A stretch of 64,000 bases of DNA from contig JALGPY010000003.1 of the NCBI GenBank assembly GCA_023055425.1, positions 67,750,991-67,814,990 of the forward strand, in the 5' to 3' direction. The stretch comes from Linanthus parryae. Lineage: Eukaryota > Streptophyta > Magnoliopsida > Ericales > Polemoniaceae. This document shows positions 56,401-64,000 of the stretch, in pieces. Every line of letters starts with the position of its first letter. Within the stretch, counting starts at the first letter, position 1. A program made the translations under genes and the position numbers. Below the pieces are notes generated by a model. It saw nothing but the letters and a program-made list of their open reading frames with translations, did no database searches and was not told where the DNA came from.

Positions 56401-57762
56401 ATCAAAAGCCGACAGTCGCCGCTGGCTAGTAAGCAAGTGCGGTGAACCCTCAGGTAATCATTTGAACAACATTTGTGAACTAGGCTTAATAACCCAAACA
56501 TTACCATGACTGGTTCCTTCGCGCCCCAGGCCAAGCTCAGCTTAAAGATGTACTTAATGAAGATACGTTAATAGGCCATGCTTCCGCGTCCTTAGCCTAT
56601 GACGCAGATGCTGCAATCCCACCCTCGCGTGGAGGTGCTTACTCTTGGCTTATCAAAATAATAATAAAATATTATTTGACACAAGTTACCTCACATCATC
56701 CTGTCTTGTATCGCAGGTAATGCTGATGAAGTCATTCTGGGACAGAGGAATCATCCTTCTGCATCTTATGTCCCTGTGCCAAGTTCTCATACTGAGAAGC
56801 CCGTCGCAGCTGCCGAGTATGCGGGAGAGCCCTTCGAGGACATCATTGAAGTTTCTGATGATGCCGAAGCTGACACCGTGCTGATCGAGGAAGATACCAA
56901 TGCTGCTGCTGAGGAAACATAAGCAAATGCTGCTGATGCACTAGCATCTGAAGGCATCCCTAATCGAGCTGCAACTTCTACAGCTGCCATGCCTCCGGCG
57001 AGGACTGAGCCTGCAGTGATTCTTCCTGCGTGGAACTTTTGGAGTTCGCAGGTCGGAGCTGAAATCGCACCTGGTGCGGCTTATACCCTTCCTGCCAACT
57101 ATGAGGAGTTAAAGCTCGCAGCTGACATGAGAGCAATGGAGCGTGGACAATCTTCAGCTGCCCCGGCAATGCGCATTCCTTCTTTGCGTGAGATCCTTGA
57201 AGGAACTGGTATGCTATGATTGTTGTTCGCATCTTGCATTCTTCATTTACAAGTTCGATATTCTAACTTGGTTTAACATTGCTTAGGGTTGAAGCAGGCT
57301 GATGTGGACTGGCTGGTTCGGATGCGTCTCTCCTATCCTCGATCATTTGTGAGGTCTCTGGAGATAGGGACTTTCGACAGAAGGCTGTTTTTTACCGAAG
57401 CCATCTGGATTTTGGAGCAGTTATCTGCGGCCACACCTGCGACCATCTCTCCTCAGAACACGGAGTTGCTTTTCGGCATGTGTCAAAACCTTCAAGCCAA
57501 AGTTCAAGGCAAGCTGGGCTTTGGTTATCTTGTCAACAGAGTCACCCAGATTCGCGCGGCCGTGAATTTGAAGCGCGGCTTCCATAACCTCGCAGCTGAG
57601 GAGCAGAAGGTGGAGCAGCAAAAGCAGAAAGCTGAAGAGGCTGTGAAGCTCTTCCATGAAATGAGCGCCAACTACGAGCGGTTGAAGCAAGAAGTGGAGC
57701 AAGTGGCAAATTTGTCACGTCAGTTTACTCCTGATGACTCCCTGGTCAAAGGCTTATTTTGA
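53446..57762 (+). pseudogene. plant mobile domain protein gene, six exons, antisense in gypsy element F
   Basis: Exons 53446-55326, 55399-55909, 55983-56336, 56530-56634, 56717-57208, 57287-57762. All five introns are GT-AG, and every join is in phase. Start ATG 53446 follows a splice-like CCGCAG. Exon one encodes the plant mobile domain (PMD, aminotransferase-like family): GYHLTLCAFLCAWLSRYLID, VALGPLVLGTLYHRLDQLVV and VNIAFLTMWVFERWPSY. Next is a basic Pro/Ser-rich stretch, then an acidic region, a charged coiled coil (exon three, RRKRKEEELERVKQRILEEK), an Ala/Glu-rich part and a second coiled coil (EEQKVEQQKQKAEEAVKLFH) near the end. Disruptions: stops at 54061, 54809, 55825 and 56920, frame changes near 54150 and 55120. 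It lies between integrase and 3' LTR, opposite to pol. Tat-lineage elements such as Grande are known to carry an antisense extra ORF here. Its function is unknown. Confidence 0.82.
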
Positions 57763-58779
57763 ACAATAACAAATTTGTGTCGAACAAAATGCTAAAACAT
57801 TACTGTAATGTTGCTAGGGTTTCTCCCCCCTTTTTTCGAAAAAAAAAAATTGAATGCCTGTTTTGCCCTTCCCGGGATTTGCATGAATATCTCTGTGCAT
57901 ATCAATTATGACGTCAGCTATTGATACTCTGCCTTGATTTTCTCACTAATTACTTATCAGATAAGCACGCTTTCCTTGGGAAGTCCATCCGTATCATGAC
58001 CTTCCGTCATTAATTAGGATACGCAACTGAATCGTCGTAGCCTTTAGTAGGGTAATTGAATGTTACCTCTTTTCAAGGCGTAAGTGATTGATGCTTACCC
58101 CTTTTCCAAGCTTTGCTGACTCAGCTAGAGATTTGAAGGGTCTCCGTCGGGTCTATATAAACCCTGCCTTGCACTGCTTGGGTCTTTCATCCCAAAATGT
58201 GGCTTGCCATGAGTCCCTACGACTGCTGGCTTCAATTCTTGTCTTTCTTTGATTCATGGCAACTTCAAGTTGTGAAACCTGAGTTTGTGCTTTGTACCAT
58301 AGAAATAGCTTCCAAGATCTTCTTTACGAGGCTTATTGATCTTCATAACCATCATAAAGAAGATGCACATAATGTGTCATGGTTGCTCGTAGAATATTCT
58401 TCGTCTATTATGCTTGCAGGTCGTGTTTCGGGCCGCCTCCCGGCAAGGTGAAGCGCCGTACTGACGTTGCTACCTATTCGTGATGAACGGCGGATTTCTC
58501 CTCTAGCTTTACCGGAGGAGAATCGTTCGCCACCTGTTCTTCACCGCCGCATACGCCGGAACAGGTGGTTCCTCAGGCACATCTCTTGGGGTGTTGATCA
58601 CACAGAGGCCTTGTCAGATCCTGGGATCTTGAACATAGCGTCGCATAGTTCTTGTAGACATGGTAGGCCGTTCGTTTTATAGGAACACCCTACTTGCTAC
58701 AGATCTTTGGTCACATGTAGGATCGATAGGCCGATCCTTTTACAGTAAGGATTTCCCTCCTTTGTAACTTTCGCGTGTA
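57763..58779. other. spacer of element F with a second promoter-like module
   Basis: Non-coding or weakly coding. On the + strand a perfect TGACGTCA (57909-57916) and a TATA box TATATAAA (58154-58161) precede an 84-codon ORF (58197-58451) of no recognised family. The poly-A-signal-like AATAATAAA occurs near 58890. Whether this is transcribed is unknown. Confidence 0.4.
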
Positions 58780-59110
58780 ATCTGCTATCTAGATGAATTG
58801 TAAGCCATGTTGGCCATGTAATTAGCTCAGTCTGAGCTTTTTTGCTTGTAAGCTGCTATCTAGACAGACAATTTGTAAGTCATTTTGACTCATAATAATA
58901 AATCTCTTTGTTTGATTTGCTGTTCTTGTCACAACAAATTGCAACTTTTGCATGCATATTGGCAAGCTTCACTTTTTTGTAGTGTCATATTCGCACTGTG
59001 TTATCGCAACGATTTGCTATCCAACAGATATATTCGTAGGTTGAGAATCATTCGTGAGAACTGCTGTCTTAGCAGATGATTTTTTAGATCGTTTCGCATT
59101 TGCATAGCTT
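58780..59110. repeat. worn repeats related to the adjacent minisatellite
   Basis: Several copies of a CTGCTATCTAGA-type motif (about 58790, 58852, 59007, 59061) at irregular spacing. They resemble the TGCTATC..GGCAGATAG core of the tandem array that follows. Confidence 0.55.
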
Positions 59111-59395
59111 TGCTATCTTGGCAGATAGGCTTAAAGATCACTTAAGATCATAATGCTGCTATCACGGCAGATAGGCTTAAAGATAACTTAAGATTATAAT
59201 GCTGCTATCATGGCAGATAGGCTTAGAGATCACTTAAGATCATATTCACATGGTGCTGCCATCGCGACGGATGGGCTTAGAGATCAGTTAAGATCATATT
59301 CGCATTGTGCTGCTATCATGGCAGATAGGCTTAAAGATCACTTAAGATCATATTCGCATTGTGCTGCTATCATGGCAGATAGTCTTTAAAGCTAT
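59111..59395. repeat. tandem repeat, 45-54 bp unit, about 5.5 copies
   Basis: The unit is TGCTGCTATCATGGCAGATAG followed by GCTTAAAGATCACTTAAGAT and a variable CATATTCGCATTG end. Early copies are 45-46 bp and later ones 54 bp because of the extra end segment. Each holds CTATC...GATAG and GATC..CTTAAGATC inverted repeats. It lies in the 3' untranslated part of element F after the integrase. Confidence 0.85.
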
Positions 59396-59570
59396 TGAGC
59401 AATAAGGAAATGAATTAAGCGATAAGAACATCATAAAGTTCTTCCCATTTGGGAGAAGTCTTTTATTATAGAACACTCTCATATGGGAGAGGTGAGATTA
59501 CAATTCCCTCGTATGGGAGAGAAGATGCAGGAATCTTTAGCAATACAGAGCACAAAGTAGGCATTGTAAT

Positions 59571-60608
59571 CTAACGCACATAATGAGAGGAGTTAAGGAT
59601 AATACTTCTTAATCCAGCGATGTTGACTGAGCTTGGAGTTGAGGCCGTCCCATGTAGCCTTTGTATATTACAGTAGCCACTGTCAAAGACTTCTTTTATT
59701 TCGAAGGGTCCTTCCCAGTTGGCTGCGAATTTCGAATGAGCCGCCTCTCGCATGCAATGATCCGACGCGCGTAAGACCAGGTCCCCAACTGCGAAATCTC
59801 GACGTTGGACTGTCTTATTGTACGCGCGAGCGATCCTTTCCTGATATCGCTTTTTAGTCCGTTTAGCCTGTTCCTACTTTTCTTCTAACAGAACCAAGTC
59901 GTGATCGCGTTGATTCTCATATAGTGCATGGAAGGCCAACCTTGCAGAGTTGATCTTCACCTCCGCAGGTACCACAGCTTCAGCACCATAGCATAAAAGA
60001 AATGGCGAGACTCCTGTGGGCGTCCTTGGAGAAGTTCGATACGCCCAAAAGGCTATGTTCAAGGAATCAGCCCATTTCTGATGGTCGTCTGCAACCATCT
60101 TACTCAAGATTCTCAACAGCGTCTTATTGGTTGCTTCCGCTTGACCATTCCCTTTCGGGTAGTAGGGGGTAGAGCATATCTGCCTTATGTTGTACTCTGC
60201 TAGCTTCGCAGCTACCTGGCGATTAAGGAAGGGGGTACCATTATCCGAGAGAATTGTGTTAGGAATGCCAAACCTGCATATGATGTTCTCTTGGATGAAA
60301 TGGACTACGGCGAGCTCATTTTCTGTTTTTAGCGGTATTGCTTCTACCCACTTGGTGAATAACTCGGTCGCAGTGAGAATGAACTGATTCCCGTGCGAGG
60401 TTGGTCGGATGGGGCCAACAAAATCCAAAGCCCAAGTATGGAACGGCCATGGTGTTCCCAACGCATGTAGAACTACCGTAGGAGCATGCACCAGATTGCC
60501 TTTGAATTGGCACTCCTGACACCGTCTTACTTTAGTGCGGCAATCTGCTTCCATGGTGGGCCAGAAGTAACCGACTGAGAGAAGCTGTCTGCATAACTTC
60601 GCACCTCC
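59571..60608 (-). pseudogene. integrase (gypsy element F)
   Basis: The main piece 60554-59874 (226 codons) starts in the zinc-binding region (CRTKVRRCQECQFKGN). WALDFVGPI, SDNGTPFLN and GNGQAEATNK are the three catalytic motifs, with D, D and E all intact. AYRTSPRTPTGVSPFLL follows. The C-terminal part (59873-59571, same frame after a stop at 59874) has ANWEGPFEIKEVF, the GPF module typical of gypsy integrases. No chromodomain is seen, as expected for the Tat branch. Another stop (60609) precedes it in the same frame. Broken only by nonsense codons. Confidence 0.9.
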
Positions 60609-61121
60609 CTAATGTTCCACTTGATGAGAGAGTTCCATCACCTCTTGTGCTTCCTTGCTGTCTAGGCATCGCAGGAGGTTGCCCTCGTGGCCCCTTCGCC
60701 AAAGCATACTTTCTTGCACCACATACCGTGCCGCTTTTCTCTTTAGTTTATCGGCTTCTTTTCTCGAATCAGGCACAATACCTTGCGTGAGAAATTCAAA
60801 GAGTGGCTTCCTCCAATCCACATCATCATCGGTCAGAGCAATTGATAAAGAGTCCTTTATCAGTGCGCAACTCTCGCAATTTCCTTGGATCAATGCTGCG
60901 GCCGTTGACATGTCCAACCAGTGAATCCCATACCTCTGGGCTTTCCGATAGATTGACACCTCACTTTCCCCACAAGCATGTTGGTGAATCTTTTCTAACA
61001 GCGCTTGTCCCTCCTGCTGTGAGACGCATCGCATGAGTATTCCGCCAGGGCCTTTGTAGTAGAGGGTATTGTCATGTACGCAATACCCCTTTGTGGATGC
61101 CCAGTTTTCGTTGCTCGTTCC
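60609..61121 (-). pseudogene. linker and zinc-binding region before integrase (element F)
   Basis: Same frame as the parts on both sides, separated by stops at 61122 (TAA) and 60609 (TAG). Contains LLEKIHQHACGESE with the His pair and YGIHWLDMSTAAALIQGNCE and SCALIKDS with the Cys ligands. A second H..C..C module leads into the core integrase. Confidence 0.75.
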
Positions 61122-61643
61122 TTATGCGATGGCACGCAATATTGACTTTCTCCAGTCTGCATCATTCATGCATTCGTCGTCGCACACGTCCTCTGTCAAC
61201 GCCGAGGATGTTCGCACTTCAATCGAGATTCTTACGGGACATTTTTCCGCACTAACCTTGGATCCCAAGGTAGCTAAAGCATCAGCATGCCTATTGTCCG
61301 CTCTGGGTTTGTGCTCGTACCTGACATCGCAGAACTGCTGCACCAGTTTCTGTACCAAGGTCCGGTAGGGCAATAAGTTTATCTCCTTCAAACCATACTC
61401 GCCCGAGGCTTGTTTGACGATTAGCTTGGAGTTTCCCATAACCGTCAAATTGCTTACTTCTAGTGCCCTTGCTGCGCGAAGACCTGCGATGAGAGCTTCA
61501 TACTCTGCTTCGTTGTTGGTGATTGCGAAATCAAGCTTTGCGGACATCTGTATGACGTCTTCATCGGGTTTGGTCAAGACTATCCCAATGCCTCCACCCT
61601 TCCTTGTTGACGAACCGTCGAAATGGAGCGTCCAATAAGGCAA
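61122..61643 (-). pseudogene. second RNase H, archaeal type (element F)
   Basis: 173 codons: LHFDGSSTRKGGGIGIVL (first catalytic Asp), TNNEAEYEALIAGLRAARAL (catalytic Glu) and NRHADALATLGS (third Asp). This is a separate RNase H after the usual one. Two RNase H domains in tandem are the hallmark of the Tat lineage of Ty3/gypsy elements, which gained an archaeal-type copy. Same frame as its neighbours, with a TAG at 61644 before it and a TAA at 61122 after it. Confidence 0.9.
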
Positions 61644-62280
61644 CTAAACTGCATAGATCTCAGGACCCTCCAGTTCCTCCTCAATTACAGGCTCATAACT
61701 ATTATCAGGGAACTGTGCTAGCAAATCCGCCACTGCTTGCGACTTGATTGCCGGGGGTCGAACACACGTGATGTCATATTGAAAAATGGTCATAAACCAT
61801 TTTGCCAGTCTTCCCCCAGGAGTAGTGTGAGTCAAAAGATACCGTATAGGATCACTCTTTGTGACCACTACCACTTTGTGCGAAGCAAAGTAGTGCTTTA
61901 ACCTCTCTATTACAAAGAATAGGGCAAGGCAATGACATTCGATGTCCGTGTACCTTGATTCTGCTGGCTGCACTATGCGAGAAATGTAGTAGATCAGCCT
62001 TTCTTGCCCCTCATACTCCTGAGCCAGGAGTGCCCCTATAGACCTCTTCGTCGACGTCAGATACAGCAAGAGTGGTGATCCGAGTTGGGGTGCGATCATT
62101 ACCTTTGACAATGTCAACAGATCCTTTAGCTTTCCAAACGCAGCTTCGTGCTCCGAAGTCCAGTTATATACAGCATCCTTCTTGAGAAGATCGCTGAAAC
62201 AGAAGGTGATTTCGGCGATCGCTGGGATGAACCTTCGCAGGTAGGATAGCTTTCCCAAGAAGGTCTTCAAAGGAATTTTG
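61644..62280 (-). pseudogene. RT connection and first RNase H (element F)
   Basis: 208 codons beginning MKTFLGKLSYLRRFIP (RT thumb). Then WTSEHEAAFGKLKDLLT, LYLTSTKRSIGALLAQEYEG and SRYTDIECHCLALFFVIERL: the gypsy-type RNase H, where the usual first Asp (YLDAS-like) is replaced by Thr (LYLTST). A 1-bp frame change near 62285 separates it from the RT fingers and palm. Confidence 0.85.
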
Positions 62281-63317
62281 GTTGTGCGGCGCCGTCATGC
62301 TAGTGATGGCCGATACTTTCGCAGGATCAGGCTCTATTCCTTGACGATGTACCACACATCCCAAGAATTTCCCCGATGTTACTCCGAATGCTAACTTCAT
62401 GGGGTTCATCTTTAATTGAAAGCTTTTGCATCTGTTGAACACTTTCCGCAAATCCCCCAGGTGGTCTGCCTCTTCCTTGGATTTGACAACTAAGTCGTCA
62501 ACGTAGAATTCTACATCCTTGTGCATCATGTCGTGGAACAGGGCCATCATGGCTCGCTGATAAGTTGCGCCTGCGTTCTTGAGGCCAAAAGGCATAACCG
62601 TGTAATTGAAGACTCCCACCGGAGTGATGAACGCGTTTTTCTGTGCATCTTCGGGGTCCATCTTGATCTGATTGTACCCACTGAAGCCGTCCATGAAGTT
62701 GAACATGAGATGACCCACGGTCGAATCGATAAGTAAGTCGATGTTGGGAAGTGGAAAATCATCTTTGGGAAAGAAACAATTAAGGTCTCGGAAGTCTACA
62801 CAAATGCGAAGTTTCCCATTCTTCTTTACTACCGGCATGATGTTGGCCAACCATGTAGGATGGTGATTTGGCTCGATAAATTTAGCATCCAGGAGTTTGA
62901 CAATTTCCTGCTTGATCTTCACATTGAGCTCCGGCCAAAAGCTTCTTGTGCTCTGCTTTACCGGTTTGGATCCTGGAATTACATCCAACCGGTGCATGGT
63001 GATGCTCGTGTCCAGACCAGGCATCTCATCGTATTCCCATGCGAACACATCTTTGTACTCGGTCAAAATTTGTAGCAAACTTTCCTCCTCCTCGCCTGTG
63101 AGGTCCGCATTAGAAAGACTGGCCTCTTCTTTTCTTCGCTGGGGCTTAAGAATACCTCCTTCAGCTCCTGCTTTTGCGGCCTGGGTTTGTCCTCCATGCA
63201 TTCGGGTGCTTCTTTTAGCTTTTCCTCTAAAACACTTGGCGTAGGTTTGTTTGGTTCCATAACCGGCTCAATTTGATTGATTTGCTCAGGGATATCCCCA
63301 TACTCGCGTGAGGACAC
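62164..63317 (-). pseudogene. reverse transcriptase (element F)
   Basis: Main frame 63201-62164 (345 codons). YKDVFAWEYDEMPGLD is the pre-RT motif. KLLDAKFIEPNHHPTWLANI, LRICVDFRDLN and FSGYNQIKMDPED are RT fingers and palm. FYVDDLVVKS has the active site YVDD (62505-62494). FLGCVVHRQGIE follows. A shift near 63110 leaves the upstream linker (63317-63063, Pro/Glu/Lys-rich) in another frame. Apart from this the RT core looks intact. Confidence 0.9.
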
Positions 63318-63329
63318 CCCCGCGCACCT

Positions 63330-63711
63330 TCATATACGGTAACATTTCTTCTCGTTGGCGTAGAAACTTTCTATCTCCTTGCCTTCAGGATCATGCTTTG
63401 CTATCCTTTTCAGAGTATACACGTTCTTTCGCTGGTAGGCAATCCGCGGCGCCTCTTCTCGCGTAGACGGCTTTTCCTTGGGCTCCTCTCTTGTCACCAT
63501 CACTCCTGCGGGTGACTGATCTTTGATGTCCCCCCATCGGGGCAAAGGGGTGGGGTTGAACGGCCCCGGAGTTTGCTCTGCCATCTCAGTGAACCATACC
63601 GCCTCACTGAGATGCGCTTCATCCATGTTGAAAGGATTTATCGAAGCTGGTATCTCAACTATTCTGTCATTCCAGATAGCTTTCATCACTTGGTGAGCTG
63701 TTGAAGGGACA
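63330..63711 (-). pseudogene. protease-RT linker region (element F)
   Basis: 119 codons with MKAIWNDRIVEIPASINPFN and a Pro/Glu-rich tail. The position before RT fits the linker after the aspartic protease of Tat elements. No D-T-G motif is visible, so the protease proper lies further up or is lost. Similarity to this frame ends near 63715. Confidence 0.55.
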
Positions 63712-63719
63712 GTGACAGC

Positions 63720-64000
63720 GTAAACCTATCTGCTTTTTCGCAAGTGTACGATCAAGTAATATAGAGTATGTATTTATGACTCTGGTTGTCGAACCCTCGA
63801 GAACAGTTTAAGTTTTACTTATTAGATATAGAATTAGATGCAAAGCTTGTAAAAATCAGGAAGGTTGGGATGTGATTATACTCAACTAATTTGCAGTAAA
63901 TAAAGCAATATTTAGAAAAGCTTATTTTATTTTTCTGTTAAGTAATTTTCAGGAATTGTGGTAGTTTGTAAAAATTGATGATTCTAAAAATCTAGGTCCC
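63720..64000. other. non-gypsy sequence at right edge
   Basis: The coding frame stops near 63715 and AT-rich DNA follows (CGCAAGTGTACGATCAAGTA near 63739). No coding region is seen. It is probably another insertion that cuts element F, running out of the window. Confidence 0.45.

Noticed and set aside
58828..58847. AGCTCAGTCTGAGCTTTTTT as a bacterial-type terminator
   Set aside because: The context is a plant transposon; a hairpin with a T run is not evidence of a Rho-independent terminator here.

Overview
The window is plant nuclear DNA, almost certainly from an angiosperm and probably a eudicot (inference). It is AT-rich and built mostly from nested, decayed transposable elements. The evidence is Ty1/copia and Ty3/gypsy polyproteins, tRNA-iMet primer-binding sites, plant-type GT-AG introns, an L1-type LINE, a hAT-like MITE and a MULE-like element that carries a gene fragment. 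No bacterial, organellar, rRNA or CRISPR feature was seen.

Left part (1-14523): copies of one copia family with about 1.4 kb LTRs. A degraded + strand copy (internal part 1-4040, 3' LTR 4041-5447) sits inside the RT region of a - strand copy (5448-10049). The 5' LTR of that second copy (10050-10449 plus 13366-14523) was split by an LTR of a Sirevirus-like family, and that LTR was itself split by a + strand solo LTR (11606-13023) with a perfect CTTAG target duplication.

Next (14713-16454) is a Pack-MULE-like element: about 85 bp terminal inverted repeats, a 9-bp near-perfect target duplication and a broken METTL21-like methyltransferase fragment. A long non-coding stretch follows. At 19672-29421 lies a full-length but decayed Sirevirus-like copia element with two LTRs, gag, pol and a third ORF. 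It is studded with copies of the palindrome TTCAAGGCCTTGAA.

Middle (29422-44277): non-coding DNA, a decayed - strand LINE (about 32.6-37.0 kb) interrupted by a 400-bp hAT-type MITE with a perfect 8-bp target duplication, a repeat array carrying motifs like the plant snRNA upstream element (37530-38190), a copia solo LTR, a two-exon gene fragment (38684-39500), the one plausible intact cellular gene (complement of 40430-41546, two exons, about 151 aa), a tRNA-like relic and a truncated - strand copia piece.

Right part (43910-64000): a Tork-like copia element (44278 to about 47204) fused to a Sirevirus gag fragment, then another - strand copy of the first copia family (47541-51623) cut by an LTR fragment (51624-52052). 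A Ty3/gypsy Tat-lineage element on the - strand follows (3' LTR 52054-52677, pol 59571-63710, with a second RNase H). Between its integrase and its 3' LTR, in antisense, lies a six-exon gene encoding a plant mobile domain protein. All five of its coding-region introns still join in phase, although the exons carry stops and frameshifts. The last ~280 bp no longer look like gypsy coding sequence.
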